A stretch of 64,000 nt of DNA, taken from assembly GCA_020465985.1 (NCBI GenBank), contig JAANYP010006422.1, positions 1 to 64,000 of the forward strand, given 5' to 3'. Position numbers and translations under genes: made by a program. The DNA is from Centrapalus pauciflorus (lineage: Eukaryota > Streptophyta > Magnoliopsida > Asterales > Asteraceae). This document shows, piece after piece, positions 12,144 through 22,989 of the stretch (within the stretch, counting starts at the first letter, position 1; each line of letters starts with the position of its first letter). The notes below the pieces were generated by a model. The model worked only from the letters and a program-made list of their open reading frames with translations, was not told where the DNA came from and ran no database searches.

Positions 12144-12583
12144 TAATGATTTTATTTTTCTATAGACATTAAGAAAAATGAAACTTTTAGATTAAGTTGA
12201 ATCACGACCGATGACATTAAGAAAAACAAAAAAATTATATATTATATGATCTCTCTTTCTTCGATTCCAGATGAAATACATTATTTTCATGATCAATATT
12301 ACATCTTTGGATGGAAATCAATGTATTGGATAAAGTGAAATAATTTCTTGTTATAAACTGTAACTTTGCCATCAATAATGTATATAAGGACGTCGTGAGA
12401 CATTAGCAGAATCAGTCCTGAGTATTTTTATGCCCAGAACTAGATACAGTATTAATGTCCTCTAAATTTTTGAAACATACAACATACTATATTTTAAAAG
12501 AGCTTGAAAGCTAGTTAAGCTAGGTGCCTAGTTTGGATACCCAAAGGCTCTGAATGTAAAAACATACTAATTAATAGCATGGA
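12144..12583. other. intergenic, nothing identified
   Basis: AT-rich spacer without a recognisable gene. Confidence 0.4.
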
Positions 12584-13130
12584 CCATGATTGTTAATATC
12601 GTGATTAAGATCGTAGGATCGGTCGATCCTACCAAGTAATTTCATTCAAGATCAGTGTGGGATCGTTTTATAACAAGATCGGATGTAGGATCATGGGATC
12701 ATTCTTAAGATCATAGGATCTGTCACAGATCTGATCCTACCTTTTACTTGGTCCGAACTCTTTTAATCGGGTTCTCGTGAAATCATTCACCGATTCGATC
12801 TAACCTTTTACCTAGATCCAATCATTTTATCCATCAGGATAGTGAGTCAAATTATAGGATGTATGATTGGTTGATTTTTTTTTTGATGACCATAAATATA
12901 TTAAATATGAATGTACGTTGTTTCCCTATTTATTGTATATATAATTTTTTGAAGTGTTATATAATTAATTTATAATATAAAATCACAAATTATAATACCT
13001 TGAAAAAATTTTAAAAGTAGTGATCTTTTGTTTTTGTTAAGATCTTACGATCTCGATCCGATCCTACGATCCCGATCTTGTAGAGACAAAAACGATCCTA
13101 GGTAAGATCTCGATCTTGACAACCTTGACA
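12584..13130. mobile_element. inverted-repeat element rich in GATCCTACGATC
   Basis: The two ends (from 12588, and to about 13127 on the other strand) share an imperfect inverted repeat of type GTTGTCAAGATCG. Both arms carry repeated GATCGTAGGATC and GATCCTACGATC words, giving a strongly self-complementary non-coding element of about 550 bp. Class not assigned; no clean target duplication seen. Confidence 0.5.
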
Positions 13131-13967
13131 TAGACTATAATAAAATAGTAATTAAACAAGTTGTAACCATAAATATATAGCACTGGGTGTTTTTTTTCTT
13201 TGATTCTATCTATTCTTTTCTTCTTATTTTTCTTGTTAGTTGTTACTCAATCAACACTTATACAGCTATAAGCGATGAGTTCATAACCATGAGTCTACAC
13301 CTACAAATTAAAGAAATAACAAACCAAATGTATTAGAAATAAGATATCAAATAGCATAACTGGTAACATAAGTCAAACAAGAAATCAAATAACATAAATA
13401 AAATTCGCAATCATCCAAACGTACAGTAAAGGCCTCTAAAAACTAGAAACGACAACTAATTAATCAAAAACCAAGCAACAAGGAACTCATTTATCATGAT
13501 TGTAGGCTTGTGCGCTGTGTGAACGTTGATCATATAATTAATGTTGAGCTCATTGATGATCAAATAACCAAATGGATTTCCTTATGTGAAAACATAAATT
13601 GTAACAAATTAACATAAATCAAATAACCAAAGATTATTCATGAAAAATGGTCCCTTCTGCTTACAAATTAAATAGGCACATATGTGATATATTACCATGA
13701 TATGATTACAAATTTACAATTCATAATTCACATGGATCAGAATTTATATATGTTTCAAACTATCATGAAGCTCACATCAATGTTCAAAGGTTTATGAAAT
13801 TGTAAAAAGTTAACATAATTTGTAAAAGAGGGAGAAAAGGATACTCGAGGGTTCGTAACCAAAATTGACGTTCATAAAAGATGCTAAAGGGTAAGAAGGT
13901 AGCGTGATAGACAATTCCCATCTCTATTCTTTGAGAATCGAGAGAGACGTTAGGAACTTCCTGACGC
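13131..13967. other. intergenic, nothing identified
   Basis: No gene or repeat boundary recognised. Confidence 0.35.
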
Positions 13968-13970
13968 TTA

Positions 13971-14286
13971 GGGGGCGTTTGGTTCGCAGATTTTTTTCCT
14001 TGGGATTTGCATTTTGTCAAAGGATTTGCATTATGCAGCATTTGCATTTGTCAGGATTTTGTCAAAGAATCTACATTATCTTTTAAGAAAAATTTGTTAA
14101 TCTGAAAAATGCAAGGTAACTGGGATTTAAAATCCTATGGGGGAGGCTGGGTTTTTAAATAACAAAGAAGGAAGGGATTTCAGAAATCCTGGGATTTCAA
14201 ATCCTTACTGAAATCTGCGAACCAAACACAGGATTTTAAATGCAAATCCCAGGGAATCCCAGAAAATCCGCGAACCAAACGCCCCC
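13971..14286. mobile_element. Tourist-like MITE (PIF/Harbinger type)
   Basis: A perfect 17-bp terminal inverted repeat GGGGGCGTTTGGTTCGC sits at both ends. It is flanked by the 3-bp target duplication TTA (13968-13970 and 14287-14289). It is 316 bp, non-coding, with an internal GGATTT/AAATCC self-complementary core. Confidence 0.85.
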
Positions 14287-14542
14287 TTATACTTTTTTGA
14301 CAGCAGTGTTACAACCGTTCCTCCTTACCAGACTCCGTGGGATTGAAAAAGCCTCAGTCTTTGGGTGTATTGGGCTAAAGTTGGGCTAGTATAATATGTA
14401 TTAGGTTAAAAACTTGATGTCCTATTACATGTGTTGTCCTCGGCCATAGCCAAGTGTCCCGGTTGAGAAAAATAATATGGTGATCGATATTTTAAGAAAA
14501 TAGTAAAATAAATATACAGAATACTTTTTTTATAATGTCATA

Positions 14543-15038
14543 CTAGTTTATTACCCGCGTACTACGCGGATATTTTAATATATATAAAATATAATAAATA
14601 AAAATATAAAGATATAATTGTTATTTTTTAAACAAAAGTATATAAGATAATATTATTATTTATTATGACCTATTAATTTTGTATATTTCTAAATATATAT
14701 GAAGAGTAATTATTTTCTTATATATTTTTTAAACTTTTATTATATTATCTTATAATTAATAAGTTAGTAGATTATCAGATTTTATTTGATTTGATTTGAT
14801 TTGAATTTAAAAGTGGATTGTTTTAGATTTGGATAGATTTAATTAATAAGTTTATAGAGTATTAGATTTTGTTTGATTTGATTTGATTTGAATTTAAAAG
14901 TGGATTATATTAGATTTGGATAGATTTGATTTAAATTTACTTATTATTTTTGAAATCTATAAAAGCCACGTGTCGATTCATGGTGACGACACGTGGCTTC
15001 ACCAGAAATGAGTATAGTTACTCTTTTAATAGTATAGA
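14543..15038 (-). mobile_element. Helitron-like element, non-autonomous (copy 4)
   Basis: This is the best-preserved copy. On the minus strand it starts TCTATACTATTAAAAGAG after an A. It ends with a perfect 7-bp stem hairpin CCGCGTA-G-TACGCGG, a spacer and CTAG before T. Within it a TTTGATTTGATTTGA block (about 14780-14830 and 14870-14900) is duplicated, and a near-palindromic CCACGTGTCG pair lies at 14968-14998. Confidence 0.72.
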
Positions 15039-17815
15039 TAGATTATATCATGATAAATTAAAATGAACAGTGCATAACATTTTTTCCCCACCGTGTATGG
15101 GGTTGCGTCTATTTACTCAAAACATTAAAGATGTTTTTAATATGGAAGATTCATTGGCATGCTTTAATTAATTTGTATTTAAATCTTATTTATGCTTTAA
15201 TTAATTCTCATTACTGTTTAATGAATATATATACACATGCATATTATATAGTAAAAGATAATTTAGAGAATTATAGATCAAAATAATTATTCCATTAAAC
15301 ATTAGCCACACTTAAGAAATTAGAGCAAGGCCTAATTGAAAAGGAATCGAACTATTAATTGTGTCATAAAGGCCCTACGCGAACTGGTTAGATGTGCGGG
15401 GCAAAGGGCTCGTAGTACCCCCTTTTCTTGATCCAGCCTTTTCTTAGCTTCAGTAGTGAATCCCCTCTGTAGGGATAAAAAAAAAAAAATTCATAATGGT
15501 ATTCTAAATAGGATCTTACTTTTGACCTCTTCCCTCTTCCTGGGAACATCTATATCTATATGTTATAATAAAGTAAAACTATCGATGCCACATAAAAGAA
15601 TTAAAATTAGTAACTTAAATGTTTTTCTAAAAATATATTGAAATGAATCTTTTTTAATATCTTAGTTAAATATATTTATTATAATAATAAAAAAATAGTT
15701 ATATCGACAAAGAAACCTTTTGATTTACTATAAATTTTTGTCATTTAGATTTATTAGTTACCCAAATTAATTTAATTGTGTAAATAAATTTAAATATATA
15801 CATTCACTATCAATAAATATGATACTTATAATACTACGCTGAAAAATACAAAAAAACATTTAAATTCAAAAATAATTTTCATACATTTAATATCCCCTAA
15901 ATGCCCTTTGTGTGCCCTTGGTAGATAGTCCGATGCACAAAAAATCTCAATGGTGCCTCGATGCACAAAATTTCTCAATCGAACCCCAATATATATATGT
16001 ATATATATGTGTGTGTGTGTGTATAAAGTATTTTCATAATGTAATTTTATATCTAGATATAATCATATTATGTTAATGAATGTAACAAAAATATTTTAAT
16101 AATACTATAATTAATTTCTAATAATACATGTAAAGAAAAATAAGTATTAATAATAGTAATAGTAAAAATGTCTTATAAGGAATAAAGAAGAAAGTAGTTG
16201 CAAAAATTAGGGACCAAAAGTGTATATTTGAAAGGGGCGCATCCGCGCATAATTGTCATTTTGAATAATCTGACGACTGGACCGTTAAACTTAACGTACA
16301 AATGTCCAATAATGCGCAGAACACTCAAATATAGGGATGTTTTTGTACTTATTAAAGCGACTTAAACCTGACCACAAGGACAAGATTTGTAATTCACTTT
16401 ATTACTTATGTTCTCCCAATCTTTATTTTAAAGCAACTTACAAGTTACAATATGGTCAATACCACTTGTCCTTGTAGTACTTGAATCCACAACCACTTGA
16501 CAATAAGTATACAACAAGAGGAATACCTAGATACCCTTTAGATGTTCCCAATCATAGATCAAAAACTCAAACCCATATATAAGTACCCAGCCATTCATGA
16601 AAATTGGTTCAAAAGCCGCCATATATGAAAGCTCAAATGTTACCTAGAAACAGTTATGGTTAAACATAAAATATATCAACTATCGTTTGCATTTTTAACT
16701 ATCATAGAAATTATATATCTATAGTTTTTATCTAAACCTGGACCTAAAAAGTAAATCTAAAAGATTAGAAACCTTGGTCTCGATCGATCTGCTATGATTT
16801 TCGTTTAGATGCAAAAAAATCCTTTAACAAATTCAATTTGTTGTTCGAGCCCTATGTTAGAGAACATATCTCTCATCCTTTCATTCCTTCATCATTGCAC
16901 TAAGAGCCTTCGATGGAGATCTCTCTTTCTCTCAATCATTAATGTTGGCTTCACAGAGACCCTTTCATAGTAGGCTCACAATTCTCTTGGTCATTAAACA
17001 TTGACATTCGCTCTCTCTTTCTCTCTCCCCTCTCTCTATGAACCGTAAATAAAAGGTGTAGATAAATGTGTTACTCTTTCTTTCTTGTGAATTACAAAAG
17101 GTGAAACGAAAAATGTAGATGAATGTGTTTTGGTGTTTGAGGAATTTAAAGGGTAAAACTTAAAATTAAAGATAATTTAGGATTTTAATTTGGTATGTTG
17201 TTGTATTGGTAAAAATATAAAAAGATATTGTTATTTTAATAATAAAAAGTATGGTAACCTATTATAGTAGGTTTACACGTAAAAAAAATGGTTATAATCG
17301 GTAAAAAAAATATATAAAAGTTGATGTTATTAAAGATAAAAAATAAATAATGTGGTTATAATCAATTACAATGCAAAAAGTTGTTGTTATTCTTAGCATA
17401 TTACTCTTAGTTTATTTTCCTACATGTTTAAAGAAACTTTTTAGTGTCCTTTTTTAGGTCCCAATCAATAAGGGCAAAAAAACTTACAATACAAAAAAGA
17501 GGACAACAACAAAGAAAATTCGTTCCAATCTATGTTTCCTTGTGAAGAGGAAGAAACACCTTACTCAGTTTGAGGTAACATACATACCATCATAAATGCT
17601 CGTGTGTACGCTTGTAATAGCTACTCTACTCACCCGAACATACATACACCTACCTACACACCCCACCTATACCTTGCCCTACCATATGCCACCCCATCCA
17701 CCCACCCGCAGCTACACCCAATGCTAAGGGTGTTATGCCCCCTTGCTGGGTCCTCGGGGTAGTGCCCCTAATTAAGTTAAGGGAAAAGCCCCTTACAGTG
17801 GTCTCGCACCTCCAA
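15039..17815. other. intergenic, mostly unassigned
   Basis: It contains a short (TA)n(TG)n run near 15990-16022, a diverged GGGACCAAAAG-type repeat at 16190-16400 and CT-rich stretches near 16910-17040. I see no gene. Around 17690-17800 a C-rich segment may be half of a MITE interrupted by the copia insertion. Confidence 0.4.
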
Positions 17816-17820
17816 TCATA

Positions 17821-19056
17821 TGTTGGAAAAAAGTGTAAATTTTTCAAAGGAAAAGTGTATTTTTCATGTTTTTGGACCAAATATAATTATATATAATTGT
17901 GATATATATAATGAATATTTTGTGGGTTTGTATTCTCCTTGAAGAGAGGATTCCAACGATATAAAGAACGTCCAAAACGGAGCTAAGATGAATGAGATAT
18001 CGATGCTCAAAGATTGGTGTTTGGAATGATTGAAACTTCTTCTAAGTGGGTGAAGAGAGTCCCACATAGGAAGGAAGATGAAACCAAAGTGGGTTTATAA
18101 GGAGGAGTGTTCAAAGCCATGGCAAGATTGTTTGTGGTTTTACTCCAATGCCTACCCGCGCGCAGGGGGGGGTGCAAATCTTGGACCCCGAAGGCTAAAA
18201 TCCACTGAACTCGTGTACGCCAGCACCTGCGGACACGAATGCAGCTCCGAAAATCAGGGCTCGTGCGAGACAACTTTTTTACTCCGGGTGAGAGCAGGTT
18301 GCGTGAAGGACAGGCTCAAGCTGGTCAACAGCTCTAAGCTGTTCGGGTCAAACCTGTGAGCAGGTTTCGGCCAAGGCTGGTCAGCAGCAGCGTGAGGCTC
18401 AAGCTGTTCGGCCAACCCTGATCAGCAACTTCAGGCCCAAGCTGTCCGGCGAGCAGGTTTCGTACCAGAACTCATAATTAAATCAGCGGCTGACTGATTT
18501 AATGAGCTGTTACTATTTGGTTTCAACACATAATTACTCATGATTAATTGACAATAAACTTTGTAATAATGGAGTATTACAAAACGGTTTTTGTAATTAA
18601 GAAGATGATTAATTTTGTTGTTTCAACTCAAATTTCCTATAAAATAATAGGAGATTCAACACACCAAATTACTTAAAAAATATTCTGGAAACACTTGAGA
18701 TATTTGAAAGCTTTTACACTTTAACGGCAAGACGTTGCTGCTTCCAAGAACGAAGATCACTTTGAATTCACGTGTTCTTTCAGGCAAGTTGGTTACCTCC
18801 GGCAGTACACGCTGCTTTGGCTGTTGTACCCTGGGAAACAGACTTCGAATCTGTTTTAAGGGAATCGTGTCAAACACGAGACTCAGCCTTTATTTTCCGT
18901 ATTGTAATTTACTTTCCGTATTATTATTTCTTTTATTTGTAATTTTAATTTCTGTACTTTATTTATTTCCGTGTATTGTGATTTCATTTCTTGAATTGTA
19001 ATTCGTAATACATTTCTTATATTTTATAATTGGTATCGGGCACAATATCCCTTACA
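17821..19056 (+). repeat. 5' LTR of copia 1
   Basis: 1236 bp. It holds a G-run near 18164 and GC-rich CAAGCTGTTCGG/AGCAGGTTTCG words between 18290 and 18470. Compared with the 3' LTR it has two extra blocks of about 42 bp (near 18249) and 18 bp (near 18322). A primer-site-like TGGTATCGGGCAC (19031-19043) lies inside the LTR just before its end. Confidence 0.9.
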
Positions 19057-19299
19057 ATCTTAAAACAGATTTTACAACCACGATACCGGTTATAAAATTT
19101 AGGAATTTTAGAGAAATTGTTTCTTCGATTCAAACAAGTTTTGTCTCGAAGTAAAAGTTTCTATTACATTATTGTTTCGATTCAAACGAGTTTTGTCTCG
19201 AAGCAATTGTGTTTCCATTTCATTTAATTATTTCTGTTTCGTTACAAACGAGTTTTGGTTTCGAGACGGATTTAATTTTTGCAACAGCCTTGATCAAGT

Positions 19300-19830
19300 G
19301 TTTAATTTGAACGGCAGATTCGATTATTCACTTTTGGTTTCTTAAACATTGAACGGATGATTCAATTTTAACTTTTAATATAAAATTTGTTACTATTCTC
19401 GTTCGGGTTACAAGTGTTTGAATGAACGGTTGATTCATTCTTCACTTTGGTGTTATCACTTTGGTGTTAAATTGAACGGCAGATTCAATTTTAGTGATAA
19501 AATCGGTTATAATTAAAAGGATTTAATTTTGTTATAAAGTGATTAAATTGAACGGTTGATTCAAGTTTTGTCAATTGAAGTATTTGACATTGTTTATAAT
19601 AAAAGATTTAATTTTATTATAAACTGATTAAATTGAACGGTTGATTCATTTTTTCACTTTGATGTTATCACTTTGGTGTTAAATTGAACGGCAGATTCAA
19701 TTTTCAATTTTAGTGATAAAGTTGGTTATAATAAAAGATTTATTTTGTTTCAAAGTGATTAAATTGAACGGTTGATTCAAGTTTGATCAATTAAAGGATT
19801 TGACTTTGTTTATAATAAAAGTGTAATTTT
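19300..19830 (+). repeat. leader repeat array of copia 1 (TTGAACGGYWGATTCA)
   Basis: Eight copies of TTGAACGG(C/T)(A/T)GATTCA-like words lie between 19306 and 19785. Part of the array is a larger tandem duplication of about 210 bp (from near 19422 and near 19632), each copy with CACTTTGGTGTTA and a TTATAAAGTGATTAAA segment. The leader is non-coding and lies where packaging signals are expected, but function is unknown. Confidence 0.8.
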
Positions 19831-19898
19831 ATTATAAAGTGAAAAATTTCTTTATTTAAAATTATAAAGAGTTTATTTTCTTTAGACGTTAAAGAAAA

Positions 19899-22886
19899 AT
19901 GGAAGTGTTAGATGGAATTGTGTCACGGCCGATGATTTCAATTTTAACATCTATTGCTAAACCATCGATTAAGAAGATGGTTAATTTGATTGGAGGTCAA
20001 AATGAGAATAATTTTGCCAATCATAGTGAGAAATCAGAATTGCTTTCTGATTTAGATCTTGAACCATGCGTGGTTCTTGAAGGCAACGGTGAAGTTGCAA
20101 GTGTGATGAATGTGAATATCACCGCTATGGTTTCTGATGTAGAATTGGTAAAATCTGAACCGAATGAATGGTGGATTGACACTGGTTCTACCCGACATGT
20201 GTGTTCGGAGAAAAGTTTGTTTACTACTTTGAAAGTAGTTAATGGAAAAAAGATCTTCATGGGAAACTTTGATACGGTTGATGTCAAAGGTGAAGGTGAT
20301 GTGATCTTGAAGATGACATCCGGGAAAGATCTTAAGTTGACAAATGTTTTGTATGTACCGGAAATTCGAAAGAATGTGGTTTCCGGATGGCTGTTAAACA
20401 AGTTTGGATTTAAAATGGTTTTTGAATCTGATAAATTTGTTTTGACCAAGAATGGTCATTTTGTTGGAGAAGGTTTTGCTTTGAATGAAATGTTCAAAAT
20501 AAACTTGATGATTTTGAAAAGCAATTTTAATAAAACGACTACAAATTCGGTTTATTTGACAGAGTCTTCTAACGTATGGCATGGTCGTCTTGGACATGTC
20601 AATTTTAATTCTTTACGTCGTTTAATCAAGTTAAATTGCATTCCATCTTTTCATATTGATTCAAATTATAAATGTCAAACTTGTGTTGAAGCCAAACTTA
20701 CAAGATCGTCTTTCCAATCGGTTGAAAGAATAACCGAACCACTTGATATGATTCACACGGATGTGTGTGATTTAAAATCCATTCCTACGAGAGGTGGTAA
20801 TAAGTACTTCATCACGTTTATTGATGATTGTACAAGATATTGCTATGTTTACTTGATGAAAAGTAAAGATGAAGCAATCGAGAAGTTTGTTTTATACAAA
20901 CAAGAGGTTGAGAACCAACTCAACAAAAAGATTAAGGTTGTAAGAAGTGATCGAGGTGGTGAATATGTGTCACCGTTTGCGGATTTATGTGCTCAACATG
21001 GAATCCGACACGAATTCACCGCTCCTTACTCACCTCAACAAAATGGTATTGCGGAAAGAAAGAACCGAACCTTGAAAGAAATGGTGAATGCCATGTTAAT
21101 AAGTTCGGGAATGAGCCAAGAAATGTGGGGGGAAGCTATCCTCTCGGCTACTTATCTTTTGAATAAGATACCCCGCAAGAAAATGGATAAAACACCGTAT
21201 GAACTTCGGATGGGAAGAGAGCCATCATATAAGTACTTACGAGTGTGGGGGTGCCTAGCAAAGGTTGTTGTACCGGCACCTAAGGCTCAAAAGATAGGAC
21301 CTAAAACGGTTGATTGCATATTTATTGGTTATGCACATCATAGTAGTGCCTATCGGTTTCTTGTGTATGAGTCTAAAAATCCAGAAATTCACAAGAATAC
21401 CATCATGGAATCAAGGAATGCATCCTTCTTTGAGAATATATTTCCTTGTTTACAAAAGGATCGTGCTAGTTCGTTTAAATCAATTGACGAAAATGTCCAA
21501 GATGAGACATTAGAACAACCTGAAAGAGAAGAGGTTGAGCCTAGAAGAAGTAAAAGGAAAAGGGTTGAAAAATCATATGGAGATGATTTTGTCACTTACA
21601 TGGTTGAAAGTGAACCCAAAACTTACCGAGACGCGGTAACTTCTTCTGAAGGACCTCAATGGAAAGAAGCCATCAAGAGTGAAATTGAGTCAATTTTACA
21701 AAATCATACTTGGGAACTAGTGGACCTTCCTGAAGGTTGTAAACCACTAGGTTACCGATGGCTTTTTAAGAGGAAAATGAAACCTGATGGTTCCATTGAT
21801 AAATATAAAGCACGGTTGGTAATCAAAGGTTACAAACAAAAGGAGGGTGTTGATTACTTTGATACATATTCGCCGGTGACGCGAATAACATCCATTAGAT
21901 TGGTGCTTGCGATTGCCGCAATAAGAAATCTAGAAGTGCACCAAATGGATGTGAAGACGGCTTTTCTAAACGGTGATTTAGAAGAGGAAATCTACATGGA
22001 GCAACCCGAGGGTTTTAGTGCTCCTGGATGTGGAAAGAAAGTTTGTAGGCTTGTTAAGTCATTATATGGCTTGAAGCAAGCTCCCAAACAATGGCATCAA
22101 AAGTTTGACCACGTCATGCTAGAATGTGGATTCAAAATTAATGAGTGCGACAAGTGTGTGTACATGAAAGATACAAAACATGGATATGTCATTCTTTGTT
22201 TATACGTAGACGATATGCTTATCGTTGGTAGTAACGAAAGAATGATTAATTCAACGAAAGAGATGTTGAAATCCAAATTTGACATGAAAGACATGGGTTT
22301 AGCGGAAGTGATTCTTGGTATTAAAATCACACGAACCCAAGATAGTCTTGTGTTAAGTCAAACTCATTATGTGGATAAAATTCTTGAGAAATTTAGTAAT
22401 GGTGATTCTAGTATAGCTAGAACTCCAATTGACACTAGTCAACATCTATCGAAAAATAGAGGTGAAAGTGTTAATCAACTAGAATACTCAAGAATTATAG
22501 GCAGTCTAATGTATCTAATGTCTTGTACCAGACCGGACATAGCATATGCTGTAAGCAGGCTAAGTAGGTACACGAGTAATCCGAGTCGGATTCATTGGAA
22601 AAGTGTGATACGAGTACTTCGGTATTTGAGATATACTCGAGAGTACGGACTGCGTTATGAGAGATATCCAGCTGTGATAGAAGGATACAGCGATGCGAAT
22701 TGGATATCCGATATAAAAGATTCTAGATCTACAAGTGGATATGTATTTACACTTGGTGGTGCTGCTATTTCTTGGAAGTCTTCCAAGCAAACAGTGATAG
22801 CTAGATCTACGATGGAATCTGAATTCATCGCATTAGATAAATGTGGTGAAGAAGCCGAATGGTTACGTCAATTTATTGAAGACTGA
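19899..22886 (+). CDS. Ty1/copia Pol polyprotein (protease, integrase, RT, truncated RNase H)
   Basis: The frame encodes 995 aa. In order: aspartic protease DTGSTRHVC (Asp94), pre-integrase zinc region WHGRLGH with its Cys pair (near 227-265), integrase core with the TD, SDRGGEY and AERKNRT acidic positions (about 286-400), reverse transcriptase with LYGLKQAP and catalytic YVDDM (near 770), and RNase H from GYSDANW (near 928). It ends at LRQFIED, before the segment that normally carries the last RNase H Asp and about 70 C-terminal residues. The first 90 residues contain no capsid domain and no CCHC knuckle, so Gag is absent. The frame is open throughout. Lineage looks Tork-like, by memory only. 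Confidence 0.93.
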   Translation: MEVLDGIVSRPMISILTSIAKPSIKKMVNLIGGQNENNFANHSEKSELLSDLDLEPCVVLEGNGEVASVMNVNITAMVSDVELVKSEPNEWWIDTGSTRHVCSEKSLFTTLKVVNGKKIFMGNFDTVDVKGEGDVILKMTSGKDLKLTNVLYVPEIRKNVVSGWLLNKFGFKMVFESDKFVLTKNGHFVGEGFALNEMFKINLMILKSNFNKTTTNSVYLTESSNVWHGRLGHVNFNSLRRLIKLNCIPSFHIDSNYKCQTCVEAKLTRSSFQSVERITEPLDMIHTDVCDLKSIPTRGGNKYFITFIDDCTRYCYVYLMKSKDEAIEKFVLYKQEVENQLNKKIKVVRSDRGGEYVSPFADLCAQHGIRHEFTAPYSPQQNGIAERKNRTLKEMVNAMLISSGMSQEMWGEAILSATYLLNKIPRKKMDKTPYELRMGREPSYKYLRVWGCLAKVVVPAPKAQKIGPKTVDCIFIGYAHHSSAYRFLVYESKNPEIHKNTIMESRNASFFENIFPCLQKDRASSFKSIDENVQDETLEQPEREEVEPRRSKRKRVEKSYGDDFVTYMVESEPKTYRDAVTSSEGPQWKEAIKSEIESILQNHTWELVDLPEGCKPLGYRWLFKRKMKPDGSIDKYKARLVIKGYKQKEGVDYFDTYSPVTRITSIRLVLAIAAIRNLEVHQMDVKTAFLNGDLEEEIYMEQPEGFSAPGCGKKVCRLVKSLYGLKQAPKQWHQKFDHVMLECGFKINECDKCVYMKDTKHGYVILCLYVDDMLIVGSNERMINSTKEMLKSKFDMKDMGLAEVILGIKITRTQDSLVLSQTHYVDKILEKFSNGDSSIARTPIDTSQHLSKNRGESVNQLEYSRIIGSLMYLMSCTRPDIAYAVSRLSRYTSNPSRIHWKSVIRVLRYLRYTREYGLRYERYPAVIEGYSDANWISDIKDSRSTSGYVFTLGGAAISWKSSKQTVIARSTMESEFIALDKCGEEAEWLRQFIED

Positions 22887-22989
22887 TCGGATCATTTTAT
22901 ACCGACTTTAATGTGTTTAAATGATATTATTTTATGTATAAAGTATTGGTATAATGCTACATTTAATTGTTTTTATCAATTGAAGGGTT

